Part shown: positions 24,796 through 36,773 of the stretch, one piece after another | How the letters are laid out: each line of letters starts with the position of its first letter | Numbering within the stretch: the first letter of the stretch is position 1 | DNA from: Emergomyces orientalis | Taxonomy: Eukaryota > Ascomycota > Eurotiomycetes > Onygenales > Ajellomycetaceae | DNA length: 64,000 bases | Assembly: GCA_002110485.1 (NCBI GenBank) | Contig: MOWL01000049.1 | Coordinates: 62,001-126,000 of the forward strand | Direction of reading: 5' to 3' | Program-made: the position numbers and the translations under genes | Notes under the pieces: generated by a model | What the model was told of the DNA's origin: nothing | Database searches by the model: none | What the model saw: only the letters and a program-made list of their open reading frames with translations

Positions 24796-26257
24796 ATGAT
24801 TTTCTACATCCCACAGCGCTATCGCGCGTTGTTCTTAACTACTCTCCTGCTTCTCACTTGCCTCGCAGCAGCCACAAGCTTACACAAGAAGATACCAACT
24901 GAAACGCTCTCAGTGTCAGAGATTGAAGACAAGCTGCAAGTACGGGCGACATATTCGCAGACTTGAAACTAGAAAGTAGAATGTCATAGCTGATTGATCA
25001 ATTGAGCCAGGAATGTCCTTTTGTCAAAGAACTGAATGCGCATAAACTTGCAACAAGACCTGAAACAACGAGCTTCACATCACATATCTTTGCGGTGCTC
25101 TTCCCCGGCAGTCCGGCGGTAAATGCTATATTAGCTACATTCTACATATCAGGACCACCCAGTATGCTGCTTATAAATTGACCCTAACACTGACCCTTGC
25201 TCACAATTGGCAGACTTCCTCCTCGCCTTATGTCCTCCAAACATCAATCCATCCTCTTTGTCCGTGATGGTTGCATTTGCGGTTGGTGGACTTCTCGGTG
25301 ATACCCTCTTTCACCTTCTGCCAGAGATATTCCTAGGTGAAGATTCTCTAGAACATGTCCGCTTCGTCCTCGTCGAACCGAATAGAAACATCCTTCTTGG
25401 TCTTGCTATTCTTGTAGGGTTCATGACATTCGTGGCCATGGACAAGGCACTCCGTATCGCTACCGGAGCAGCGGACAGGCACAATCATAAGCACAGCCCT
25501 AGCCATGCGGTGGAAGATAGTATCGCAATATCCTCCAGCTCCATAACCTCCAACGGGAAAAACAAAGGCGAGCTAAGGAAACGCAAGTCAGACTCCAAAA
25601 CCGAACCCAGTATCCTTTCGGAGATCAGCCAGAAGGAAATAAGCCCCAGCACCAAGCTAGGCGGATATCTCAACCTAATTGCGGACTTCACTCATAACAT
25701 TACTGATGGCCTTGCTATGTCCTCATCCTTCTACGCCTCCCCAACCATCGGCGCAACCACTACTGTTGCTGTTTTTTTTCATGAAATCCCTCATGAGGTT
25801 GGCGACTTTGCACTACTGATCCAATCAGGCTTCTCTAAGCGGAAGGCAATGGGCGCTCAATTCGTCACTGCCATTGGAGCATTTCTAGGAACTTTTATTG
25901 GAATTGCGGTTCAAGAGTTTGGTGGCAAAAGCGAAGCAGGAGCCTTCTCAGATGCTGGGGCGATGGCATCACAAACAGGCATATTTGGTACGAGTTTGAC
26001 AATGAAAGATCTGCTACTTCCTTTTACTGCAGGCACATTCTTGTATGTGGGCACTGTTGCAGTTATACCTGAACTATTAGAGACCGGCAAGAACAAAGGG
26101 GAGGAGATGAGAAAGACAGCTAAGCAGTTTACTGCTATGGCGGCTGGGGCAGGGATTATGCTTTGGTAAGTTTGATTGCGGATTACATATTTGGTAACTA
26201 GGTAGGTTTGTTCTGCTTACTGATTTCTTCTTTCTATCTAGGATATCGTGGTCCTGA
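24796..26257 (+). CDS. YKE4: ZIP-family zinc transporter, LIV-1/KE4 type
   Basis: Four exons (24796-24939, 25011-25161, 25214-26165, 26242-26257) give 420 residues. Exon 1 encodes a cleavable-looking signal peptide, with the core LFLTTLLLLTCLAAA. The metal-transport helices carry the LIV-1 hallmarks HNITDG and HEIPHEVGD, and the first conserved TM ends in GDTLFHLLPE. A His/Ser/Lys-rich cytosolic loop (HNHKHSPSH and following, about residues 190-240) separates TM III and IV, as usual for ZIPs. Yeast Yke4 and human SLC39A7 move zinc across the ER/Golgi membrane, and the signal peptide fits a secretory-pathway location. The last exon supplies only the final few residues. Zinc as substrate is inferred from the subfamily. 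Confidence 0.92.
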
Positions 26258-26933
26258 ACGAAGCGTTACCCCTTCGACTTAATATGACTGAAAAGCGAAA
26301 GGACGAGCATCAATGACATGGCTTAGCCTAGTCAACGAGTTAAGAATTTCTTCCTCACTGCCCTTCACATATTAAGTCTAATGCTCTAAAAGATTTAAAT
26401 AGGCTTATCTATATTAAAACAGCTCTTCGCACATCTAGGTAGAGTATATAATGCATTGCAGATCCGGAATATACAGCCAAATGACTTTAGATACTTCAAT
26501 TATAAAATTGGCATTTCCCGCATATTTCATTTCTTGAACTGTCGTCTTTTGTGTAAATCGTTTAGGTAGGTAGGAAAGGGTTAGTTAGATTCTTTAGAAA
26601 GTTTCTATTATTCGGTTATGTAGTTCGTAAAAGGTTATACCGTAAAGAACGATGGGAATATAGGTGTACGACAGGAGCCGTTCTTACTTGTCCTTGTTAA
26701 AAATGTTTCACGATACACAACTCAGCAGTCAAGAATGAAACAAAAAGGAAATGCAAAGATGAACTAAATGCACCATGACCAAAAATGAAAAGGGGAAGAG
26801 CAACTCCCAACCTCATCGAGAGATATAGAAAATATTGAAAAGGAGAAAAGAGAGAGAGATATACATAAAATAAAATAAAATGAAACCATTCTAATTAGTG
26901 AAAAACCAAGGGAAAAAAGGAATGAAAATCAGT
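26258..26933. other. Convergent intergenic region
   Basis: The region lies between the 3' ends of the ZIP transporter and MNN9 genes. It is AT-rich, with AAATA repeats at about 26866-26882, and is probably 3' UTR on both sides. No gene is seen. Confidence 0.5.
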
Positions 26934-28160
26934 TCACTCATTATAATGATATACCTGTAAGAAAAAGGAAGTATTAGCGAAAAGTGCCTCACCGGTCATG
27001 GTCGGTGAATGTGGTGCCAAATGGCATTCTCCATGCGAGGAACTCACAAAATAATTAGGCAATCCAAAGCACGACCAGCCGAGCCTTCGCGCCATCTTCG
27101 CAAAACCTTCCGTTTCTAACATGTGGTAGAAAGGGAACGCGGGGAACATTGCGCCATCGCGATGAACGTCTGCCTTTACCATCAGCGCCGTTCCCCCCAC
27201 TCCATCAAGTGATATTATTTTATTGACATCTCGATTCGGGGATTTGTCGGCCAGGTGCGCCATCAGTGTTCTATACGTTGGCAGTTCTGCATATCCCTCC
27301 AGCATAATTTCATCCGGTCCCATAGCCTTGGCTATTTCTAGTGACCGTGCACTGTCTACCCACGAATTGTAATCATACGGTCGTGTATCCATCTGCTTAG
27401 TTTCCGGATTTCGGAAATGTTGGTAGCAGTTAGGTACGATGACCGGTTTGTTGTGTTTTGTCAGGTCTTGAATCAGGGTTGCAGGGGTCTCGACAATATC
27501 AGCGTCGAGCCAAAGAACCCAAGATGTTGAAGGCCCCAGTGTTGTAAAAAGAAGGCTGTTTCGTGCTCTGCTCATAGCTTCCCGTCGTTTCTTCTGGTTT
27601 ACCATTTTGTGTCGTTCCTTTTCATCCTGAGAAATAATTGGGGGATCGAAATCTTGCCGTAGGATAGTAATGCTAGCAAATCTATCATCAACAGGCCCTG
27701 ATTGGGTCTGTTTAATAGCAGCTTGCAGCGCTGATACTGCAGCATTGCCCTCCCGCGTTTTCGGGATAATAAATCCTAGAGAGATGTATTGATGTGGGTA
27801 TGAGAGTTTCACCAAATTGTCCCAATATCCTACGTAGAATCGGGCTAGCGGTGTGAGGATGAGGACGCGCTCATGGTTTTTGATCGAGTCAGTTGTCGCA
27901 GTATTGTTGTTCAGGTTGTATCGGATAACTGGGGGCGGCGCACGACGGCCATTCGCTTTCATCGGGGGTTCCTTTAGGAAGGGTTTGGTAGGAGGAGAGA
28001 GGCTGTTCTCAGCCGCATAGGTTTTCCGCTCTTGAGAAGTCGACCCAGAGGCAGAAGTCGACGTAGGAGAGAAGATAAAAAAAAGGAAGCCAACTGAGAG
28101 TAGACCAGCTAGAATGAGGGTTATAGGGTTGGTTCTTCGTAGCGAGCGCGGGACGGCCAT
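26934..28160 (-). CDS. MNN9: Mannan polymerase subunit Mnn9, alpha-1,6-mannosyltransferase
   Basis: Type II Golgi protein: short basic N-terminus (MAVPRSLRRTNP), one signal anchor (ITLILAGLLSVGFLFFIF), a Ser/Pro-rich stem and an Anp1/Mnn9/Van1-family glycosyltransferase domain. The nucleotide-sugar site WVLWLDADIVETP and the C-terminal region ISLDGVGGTALMVKADVHRD are diagnostic. The Mnn9 complex extends the alpha-1,6-mannose backbone on N-glycans. The model is exon 1 27048-28160 plus exon 2 26934-26954 (377 residues), because GTGAGT..TTACAG brackets 93 nt between GLPNYF and VYHYNE, the usual family ending. That intron is itself open and a multiple of three, so retention would only insert 31 residues. 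Mnn9 is preferred over Anp1/Van1 from length and N-terminus. Confidence 0.92.
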   Translation of the reverse strand: MAVPRSLRRTNPITLILAGLLSVGFLFFIFSPTSTSASGSTSQERKTYAAENSLSPPTKPFLKEPPMKANGRRAPPPVIRYNLNNNTATTDSIKNHERVLILTPLARFYVGYWDNLVKLSYPHQYISLGFIIPKTREGNAAVSALQAAIKQTQSGPVDDRFASITILRQDFDPPIISQDEKERHKMVNQKKRREAMSRARNSLLFTTLGPSTSWVLWLDADIVETPATLIQDLTKHNKPVIVPNCYQHFRNPETKQMDTRPYDYNSWVDSARSLEIAKAMGPDEIMLEGYAELPTYRTLMAHLADKSPNRDVNKIISLDGVGGTALMVKADVHRDGAMFPAFPFYHMLETEGFAKMARRLGWSCFGLPNYFVSSSHGECHLAPHSPTMTGEALFANTSFFLQVYHYNE

Positions 28161-31100
28161 CTCGGCCTTTTGGTGAGGGGTGCAACGGATAGGACGCTAT
28201 GAAACCAAAGGAGTAGAGCACAATATTAAAAAAATGGGTCTAATAATAATTTTTATCCCACTGGGATCGTTTGTTATTTAGTATGGTGCAGTGCTGTGCT
28301 CGAGGACATATTTCACGGTGTGATTGTAAAGGAATGGAGGAAGAGGATAAGCGGAGCAAAAGATCAACAACGATTAAGAAGGGAAGTCGTAGTCGAAGAA
28401 GAAATAATAACACCTACCCCGCAGTAGTACTAAGGGATAGGTTTGAGCGAAGAAGTGAAGAAGAGAGGCGTAGTTGAGTGGAGAGTTAAAACGGGAGAAG
28501 TTGAAGATAGAAGATGACAAGACAAATATGATGTTTCTCTTTTTTTTTGCAGGAAACTCCTGGAGCCAATCAATCTCAATCACAAAAGGAGCTCCTTGGT
28601 CACCCACTCGAAGAAACAATACTATCCGTAAGTGTCCCGGGCTCAAATTCAAAGCCCAACAGCAAACTAGGGATAATGACCTGTAGCAATTTTAGACAAA
28701 CAGGAAATTGACCTGGATATCCTGTATTTACATCCCGAGTCGCTCCCTGAAACGTTGTCAGCCGTCCATCACGTGACAAACAGTTGGCTCACATTCTATT
28801 CAGCCGCCTCGTGGGCAACCCTCCATGTTACCCCTTTTTCACCATGAAAGAGATCCAAAATTTCACGAGTTGGAAGACCACTTCGGCCACGTGGAGGTGG
28901 AGGTGAAGGTAAACGCCATATTTTCTTTAGAAGTGAAATCGAATGGAAAGCTATTCCTTATGGCTTCCCCCCACAACGACATGGAGAAACCGCAATGCGT
29001 GTGGAACTCGATTAGAACGGACGGCAAACACTCGCCCAGTCCAAGCCCATTGGGCAGTGCCCCAAGTCTGATTAGGCAATAAGATTGACACATTGTCGAT
29101 TGATGACTGCGGGAAGTATGTTATGATCTATATCGAATATTGGCGGGCGACTGTAAATGAACTGACCGCCCCATGCATTGTTAAACGTCATTGTTTAATT
29201 TATGAATTGAAGAATCACGCCCAAACTAACATTCAAAATTATTTCAAATCCTTACCCCAGCTCCTTTCTAACAAATCCGTCCTGAAATGAACATTGATGA
29301 GTTGATCGATGATCTCGTCCGCTCACAAAACAGTGGTTTAACAGGGAGGATGGGAAGAATAAGAGTTTGGCAGCAAGCAACAAGGACAAGAACATGGCAA
29401 ATAATACTCAAAGTGATGACCACAAATGATGACACAATAGGGATTAACTCAAGGCAGTCTGATGGTTGCAACAGTGGCTAGGGCAGTCAATTCAACACAT
29501 TGACATTCTTCTGATCAAATACCCACTGTTCTGACGTCAAATGCGGCTACTGCATTAACTAAGTCTGGATACATTGAGACAATATGCACTTTGAAGAATT
29601 GGAAAGATCCGTCACGAGATTGGCAGACTATCCACTCGGAGATCAGTTACTTCATCGAGAGAATTAATCCAGCAATCAATTCCACGAAGTACCTGTTAAT
29701 TTTGCGTGCTTCTTTAAAATAAAATAAAAAAGCCTACATAACAGAAATCCTCCAGCCAACACTGATAACTCTGATTCATGGAAGACAATGAATATATCAT
29801 CTCAAAACAGAAGTGAAGAAGAATTTCTTTTTACATAAGGACTGCTGGACTGCTCAGAGATTCCGCCGAAAAAAGGGAGTTGATTTCTATGATACACACA
29901 TTCCTTTTGCTTCTGTCCCAAAATGCAGTGGCATGTACAGCATATATACTACTTCTGGTTGATTTTATGACACCATTTTTATCAAACGCAGGACTCCCCC
30001 CAAAGAACACTTCTATATGAAACAGCCCACCAGTTCTAAAATGGCGCTAGCAGAGCTTGTCTGCTACTACTCCGTACTCCGTACAATCCTCATGATCTCA
30101 AAAAAAGCTCCCCACCTGTTGATTTAATCTTCTTTGTGGAAATATTAGGAGTAAGTGGTTTACCTCGTCGAAATACATTACAATTGAAGGCCCCTCATTT
30201 CATAAGAATAAACAGATATACTTCATCTTATTCACAAATAAGATTAAGTATTGAATCCTCCAGAGATTGTTTTGAAAGTTGTGGTTTCACTGATTGGCAG
30301 ATTGCTTTGCCGCCGAAAACCTTGATTCCATTAAGCATTATTTAGGTAAGGAAGTTGACAAAATAAAAAAGGATGTGGGATATCATAGTTCGCCTCCATT
30401 AAAGCAATGCTTGATGAATATGAGATGGCGAATCATAGAGCCGCAAGAACAACCATTAAGGTGTCATCTAGTTCCCTCTCTATAATGAAGCTTTTGAGGA
30501 ACGAAATATTGACAAGCGGTTGGCTCTATCGAGCACCTCGCCAAGCACACATGCTCTGATACCTTTCCCATGACTACCAGGCTCCTCCAATAGTCCACAC
30601 GTGCTGAGCGGTGGCGAACCGCCTGTTCCACTACCTGCGCACAGCAACTGATTATTACATTTAGAGCACTGTAAGTGAAGCTTGGAAGGCCTCGCCCTTG
30701 AAACGTATACGCATTTTGAGTGGAAGTTCGCCAGAGGTCCACTCGCGTGGAATTTCTCCAAACTGGCGATCATCGCCCTGACCACTATGCCCCACAAAGA
30801 AGATGGCCGAAAAACCGTGATTTGGCTGTATGGATTGCTCAATGGACTGGAGTTTTTGCCCTTTGACCATATGGTCATCATGCGACTGCTTGCGTATTCG
30901 TTTGTTTTCATTTTTTCCTTGTTTTAATTTTTTGCTGGTTGAGATCTTTTACACCAAATGGTAAATCAAATTTGGCCAAAAAAGAATTTACCTTTTTCAA
31001 ATTTTGAGATCAGGAATCTCAATACTCTTAACTCATAGGGGGCCTTATCAGTGTCATTCAATCTCTATAGGCATATAAGTTATTTCTGTGTATTTTCAGT

Positions 31101-31246
31101 GATGGTGGGTTTTCAGATAAAGAGTAGGAGGAACTATACTTCAGACCAACTGATTTGCTCAGCTAGTCCTATAAAATACAACCATCTGGTATTGCAGTCC
31201 ATTCATAATCATCCTTCTCTTCTCGTAGGCTCTCATCCACCTCACC
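28161..31246. other. 3-kb intergenic, no recognised gene
   Basis: It begins with the MNN9 upstream region. Short ORFs on both strands, the longest 143 codons at 30480-30911 on the minus strand, have no motif and no consistent splicing partners. No transposon domain or tRNA is recognised. Confidence 0.45.
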
Positions 31247-32389
31247 TCACCCCCCAATTATAAAATCCAACACCTTTCCCTCTCTTTCTACCCCCCATCT
31301 CTCCATCCCCTCCGCCATTGCCTCCGCAAAATCTTTATCAAACCTCTCCCCACTCTCTTTATACGCCACCCGCCCATTCCTCCACGTTACCCAGCTCTCC
31401 ACAAATAGCCCCTCAGTCGCCCTCACCAACCCAAGCGCCACATCCACCATAGCCGGTTCATCTTCACTGCAATAAAACACCGTCGCCCCACACGTTCCAC
31501 AAAACGCCCTCCTTGCCATCTTCGAGGACACAAAGGTCTTTGTCGTGCCAATGGTCAAATCAGGCCCAACAGCCGGCTCCAGCAGGTGCAACGGCAGGAA
31601 CGTCCACGCGGTCACATGCGTGCCGTTCAGCAAGCGGCAATCATCACAGAGATCCAGGCTCGCGACCCACTTGCGCGGGTCGGTGGGTGAGACAAATTTG
31701 CTCAGCTTGGGGTCGTCGAGGACGGCTTGCGTTGGGCGGGGGAAGGTAAAGGACACCCCACCGCAGTGGCATTCGGCCCGCAGTTGTTCCTCCTTACCAT
31801 CTGCGCCGCCGAATTCGGCCTTGGGCGGTGATGGGGCTGGGGGGAGGATGCGGTTATCGTTTGGTGGGAGGAAATGGCCCGTATGGACCTTCATATCGCG
31901 CCCGCCGATACGCGAGAGGAGTTGATGTAGTCCCATCCCTCCTGGGGCAGAGTCGGTGAAGATGTGTTTGTCGATTCGGAAATTAGACGGGCTGTGGTCA
32001 GTGAAGATGGAAGTGGCGACAGTCCAGTGTCGATCGTCGGCGCCGCGTTGCTCTACCTCCTCTTCCTTGCTACTGATAGGTTTCACAGGCCAGATGTCGC
32101 CAATTTGACAGCCGCAGGTACTGCAGAAGACGCGCTCGCACAAGGCACTACTGGTATGTTTGTACCTGGTCAGGGCGTGTGGGCCTGAGGGCGCGACCCA
32201 TTGTGGGGTTATACCCGCGGGCAGCGGCGCATGGAAGATGCACAGCGTCCCATGCGTGTAGCGACAAATGCCGCAGTGGCAGATATGCGTGGGTAGTGGG
32301 AGTGAGGTGGTGGGAACAGTGAGATTGTAGTGCACGGCGCGGCAGAAACAGTGGGCTGTGAGGGTTTTGGTGAGGACTTGAGTTGCCAT
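31247..32389 (-). CDS. Protein with two GFA/CENP-V zinc domains
   Basis: Single-exon gene of 380 residues. Two copies of the GFA (glutathione-dependent formaldehyde-activating enzyme)/CENP-V fold are visible. The first has CFCRAVHY, CHCGICRYTHG and FCSTCGCQIGD (residues of about 13-105); the second has CHCGGVSF, LCDDCRLLNGTHV and FCGTCGATVFYC (residues of about 205-310). These Cys clusters bind the structural and catalytic zinc ions. Such tandem proteins are common in filamentous ascomycetes and are usually annotated DUF636/GFA; formaldehyde-glutathione chemistry has been shown for few members, so the reaction here is unknown. Short 3' distance and no introns are unremarkable. A C-terminal extension (FAEAMAEGMERWGVE) is helical. 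Confidence 0.88.
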   Translation of the reverse strand: MATQVLTKTLTAHCFCRAVHYNLTVPTTSLPLPTHICHCGICRYTHGTLCIFHAPLPAGITPQWVAPSGPHALTRYKHTSSALCERVFCSTCGCQIGDIWPVKPISSKEEEVEQRGADDRHWTVATSIFTDHSPSNFRIDKHIFTDSAPGGMGLHQLLSRIGGRDMKVHTGHFLPPNDNRILPPAPSPPKAEFGGADGKEEQLRAECHCGGVSFTFPRPTQAVLDDPKLSKFVSPTDPRKWVASLDLCDDCRLLNGTHVTAWTFLPLHLLEPAVGPDLTIGTTKTFVSSKMARRAFCGTCGATVFYCSEDEPAMVDVALGLVRATEGLFVESWVTWRNGRVAYKESGERFDKDFAEAMAEGMERWGVEREGKVLDFIIGG

Positions 32390-32955
32390 CTTTTCTCCTT
32401 TGTTTTCTGGCCTTCTTTTATGAGCAAGTTAAATACACTAGAAAGTGTGATTTTGGCTTCATAATATAGATTTGCTTATATTTGGGACGATCTTCGCGGG
32501 GGTGTGACATGCAATTAAGCCTTTACCCCTCCCGGGATATTCAGGGATGCTTCCCCCATGCTGGCCAAGAGCCGCATCGTTGCTTCGAATTGTCATTAAA
32601 ACACGAGCTCAGGTGACAAAGTGTCGTCGTGGCCGTCCAGTAGTTTGCCATCCAATGAGGTTGGTTGTGATTATTTATGCATATACGAGGTCGTGGATGG
32701 CAACTGGTTGTTCGTTCATGAAGAGATGCGCCCCGGCAATCCCCGCTTGTATCAGCTTAATCGCGGGTTCAATGTCAAAGGTCCCCAGCTTGAAGCCCCT
32801 TCACAGAGGAATATCAAAGCAAAGTGTGATAGACCCATTTTGGAAAAAAACCTGGGGTTTCGTTTTATTTACCCTGCTTTTTTTGTTCTGGAATTTATAG
32901 CAAAAGACGAATGTTTGTTAATCGTTTAAATTTTTCGAGCCTCGTCCCCGCATTA
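32390..32955. other. Intergenic between GFA protein and WDR6-like gene
   Basis: Upstream region of the GFA gene and 3' end region of the WD-repeat gene. ORFs at 32547-32929 on the plus strand have no motif. No gene is seen. Confidence 0.5.
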
Positions 32956-35900
32956 CTATCTCCTCACAGACCACAAATCTACCCCAACTCCGCAAAGAAC
33001 TAATCTATCCTTTACTGCTCCCTGTTCATCTCTATCACCCTCACCAATCTGCCTTCTAAAACTGCCCATAGAGGACATATCTGCCACTGCTGTGTACACA
33101 TCTTGCAGTAAGGATACACTAATTCCATCCTTGCCAGATTTCGTAGAATCCAATTCGGCCGACCAGAGTTTGAGACGCTGGTCGTTCCCGGATGATGCGA
33201 TGAGAAAATGAGATACTGAATGGCCTTGCCTACCCATACACGCCAGCCGAGAATGTTTCTCCAGGACAGATATAGCAGTGACGGCAGATGCGTGTGCTTG
33301 AGGTAATGAAAGTGTGGAAAATGAATTTCTGGCGTGGTCGGAGTTCACACCACCACCGATTCGAAGACGGGAAATTGAGATGGCATTATCGTCCCCACCA
33401 GCTACAATTAGACACTCCTTTTCGAATAGGGACAATACCTCCATGGCTTTGATGCTGCTTTGGTGAATGCAGTGCTGATGTTGCCAGCTTATTGTCCGCG
33501 GCTCTGTAAGCGTTATGCTTCCTGGGAGTTGTTTCAAGCCATCGTCGGCAACAGAAAATATACCTCTGAGGCTTTCGGATATGTCCCAGGTGGCAATGTG
33601 TCCGTCTGTGGAAGCAGTAATCAATGATAAGCCTGAGCCCGATCTGGAGAAGTTTATCTGTGTAAGGCAGTTTGTTGTGTATTTGCCTCTGCTGAGGACA
33701 CTGAACGAACTGCCAGAAGCGGTGGAGAGGTAGTGGAAAATCTTCCTTGTTAGCTGGCATCGAAAACTGAAGGAAGGCTCACGCATACCTTGATAGTTGA
33801 ATTGGAATATCCTAAACAGAGAAGGAACGAATCCTCTCTCTCTTCTGGGGTGAAGATCTTCAGAACATCAAAACTGGTGATCCGAAGGTCCGAATCTGCT
33901 GCCGTCTTTGGACACTCCCCTTCGCATATGGCCCCCATTCCAAAACCGGGAATTGATCGGAGTCTCCAGACATAGAATTCTTCAGCTCCGGCGCTACTGA
34001 ATAAAAGCTTTCCGCATGGTGACCATTGTAGGTGCTGGATTCCCGCATTGTGCTTTTTCAAATTTCGGAGGCAACGCAAACTACCGCACGACTTGTCGGA
34101 GTTCGTTTCATCAAGAAGGGATATATGAATCATCGTATCCTCACCTCCCGTGGCGATGATTCTATGTTGATTCCCTCCATCTTCAAATGGGACCTCCGAA
34201 ATAGCCATTACTTTGATTTCTCGTCCATGGTTACCAAAAATTACAGCACGGTGTAATAAGGTTGTTTTGCTAAACAGGTTAAATGTAGATGCTTTTGTCC
34301 ATGCAAAAGTCTCACATTCAGCATCCGCATGATACGGGTTGTAGGCCCAGATCCGATGAGCACCTCCGCATTCAATAGTTGCTCGTTCAGTTTGGGTGGA
34401 CTCATTCCATATGATGAATTCGGTGCTTTTAAACCCGTAGAGGATCAAGTCATTAGTGACTTTGTCAAAATAGGCACCCTCAATATAAGGCCCAAATGGT
34501 GGGGCCACTTTATGAATGGTTTGGAGAGTCAGGGAAGATTTCGGATTCCCGGTCCTAGTTAGTGAGTGAATACAGTAATACCCATCTCTCCCTGTAGTCA
34601 GAATTCGCTCCCCCTGGTGATGAGATTGCGGTAGCGGAATGATCAATGTTACCGTGTCTCTTGAATGCAAATTTAAAATGGTGAGCTCTGCAACAACTGA
34701 CTGAGAATCTCTGGCATTTTTCAGGTCGAAAACACTTAGATGGCCGGTTTTAGCCCCTAATATTAACCACGACCTGCGTTCAATGAGAACGGCACTGGTT
34801 GTTAGGAAGGAGGGTGGCAGATCCAGAGGTATTTTCGTAAAGTCCTCAGGTGAATTTTTGTCGCTAATTAAAAATAAATTTGTGTTTTGTGTTCCCAATG
34901 ATGTTGTGACAACGGCGACAGAGGAGATAAGATCCATATTGTGATCATATGTTGCCTGGGAGGAAGCAAAGAGTATACCTGTTATCTTTTTTTCAAGCTG
35001 AGCCAATGTAAAAACATCTCTGGTGTCATTCTTGTACCACCACAGAGTGCCTTTCACGTCTCCTATCATCGCTATCCCTAGCTCTGGATGGCTAGCAATA
35101 GAAAACTGAGATCCGGAAGAATCCAAAACTGCAACAGTGTCCCAAGAGATTAGCGGAACATCCTCCTGATCTATCTGTTGAGATTTCACACTTTTCAGAT
35201 CGGAAATACAAGCCATGGTCAGTTTCCCATGGGAAGATAACCCAACAATGCAAGTTTCTGAAACAAATGCATATCGATTCAACCTGTCATCCGATTTTTG
35301 CCTGCGCACTAGACCAGCCGTTGAGGCTAAGGGACCAAGGCGACATAGTGAAAGATCATATATATCGTATGTCTCTACCCGTGTCCCATGCCTAGATGGA
35401 GTTTCACTTGTGCCAATACTGAATGAGTGTATACTTCCGTCCGCACCTCCAGAATAAATAGTCGTCGAGTCCGATGATTTATGTACTGCCATCGACCAAA
35501 TATTTTTTCCCGTATGATAGGCATGGGTTGACATATTTTGTAGAACTGTATTTTTATATGACAAAGGGTGTTCCTCTGAACGCGAGTAACATTGCAATCT
35601 CACCTCCCAAACCTGGCAGGTAGCATCTTCGCCGCGAGACACGAGCTTCAAACACGCGGTTTGTTCCGATATACTCATATCCACGAAGCAAGCGCTCCAA
35701 ATCCTAGAGGTGTGCCCCCATGCTTTCGCAATGCAAGCTTCGGGATCCATATCCAAATCGTCACGGGATATATTTCCAAATCCGGTTGAACGTGTTGCTG
35801 GCCTTACGGCTACACCTTCATATGTTTTGCTTGCGACAGGCGAAGAACAGTCAGAAATATCCCAAATTCGTATTGTTCTGTCGTCGCTGCAACTTGCCAA

Positions 35901-36773
35901 AAACCTTTGTGTTTGGTTATTGTTCGGCCAGTGAATTTCGGGAGATATATCCACTCCAAAAATTGACCCTTCATGTCCAGCGAAAAGATGATGTATAGAA
36001 ACAGAAGAGTTCCCAGACAAAGCCGAACTAGGCCACGTAGGAAGGAAACATGACCAAACAACTATTTCCCCAAAGACCGTCCCCGCAGCCGCTAGGATCT
36101 GGTCTGGTGATAGCCATGAGAGATCAGCTGAATATAGCACCGACTTCAATCCCGTCCCTATCTGGTGAAGTCGAAGGTCTGTCTGGTACGTTACAAAGTC
36201 GTCTTCCAATTCTAAACCAAAGAGAACATTATGGGCAGTTATCAAACAGGCTCTATTTGCTATGGAAAAATTTCCGTCATCATTCTCCGGACGATAGAAA
36301 TTTGCAGCCAGTATCCAGTCAGGTGCGGCGCATTCAGGGCTAGCAACGGACAGTGAACCACATCCCGGATGGTCGACTTCTAAATTAAACAGTCGGAAAG
36401 ACGAACCACCCCAGACGAGAAAATTGGCAACGTCGGCATCGAATTTCGTCGATGTTAAATTGGCAAGTTGAATACCATGGATGTTGTTTCTCTCAAATAT
36501 TTGAATCCGATCCAGCACTGTGCCACTGGCTTCATCAACCAGATGCAGATATGGCCCGTAGCCACTTAGAATAAGTCTACCATCAGCGATATCAAGCACT
36601 CGAATCGCTGTTATTGGGAGACAGGAATCGAGGTGCTGGAAGAAATGTAAGTAAAATCAAAAAACCACTGGGTAATATTATGGAGCTTACCAACCTCAAA
36701 TATGCACGACATCGATATCTCTCAATGTCAATTCTAAGGAATAGTCAACAGCTACTACCCCGAAGTCAATCAT
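32956..36773 (-). CDS. WDR6: WD-repeat protein, WDR6/Rtt10 (Trm734) homologue
   Basis: The main exon (33789-36635) and the last exon (32956-33753) encode more than 1,200 residues of WD repeats: repeated GH-to-WD units such as FLASCSDDRTIRIWDISD, KLVSRGEDATCQVWEVRL, IIATGGEDTMIHISLLD and LITASTDGHIATWDI. The N-terminal CLPITAIRVLDIADGRLILS and GYGPYL parallel the LLPVTGLE..LLAGEGP start of WDR6. Yeast Rtt10/Trm734 partners Trm7 for 2'-O-methylation of tRNA position 34 and also affects endosomal recycling. A tentative first exon is 36759-36773 (MIDFG, donor GTAGTA, phase 0); the start is not secure. The two main exons are separated by only 35 nt (GTATGC..GCCAG), unusually short for a fungal intron, or else by a frameshift. 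Confidence 0.82.

Noticed and set aside
30480..30911. 143-codon minus-strand ORF
   Set aside because: No domain, no codon-bias signal and overlapping ORFs of similar size in other frames; likely chance.
31513..31925. Plus-strand ORFs of 78 and 126 codons opposite the GFA gene
   Set aside because: GC-rich antisense frames of a gene with clear tandem zinc motifs.
33658..33788. Alternative 131-nt intron in the WDR6-like gene ending at ACACAG
   Set aside because: It would keep phase but remove the segment ending in NCLTQ, which looks like family sequence before the next WD repeat. Kept only as a secondary possibility.
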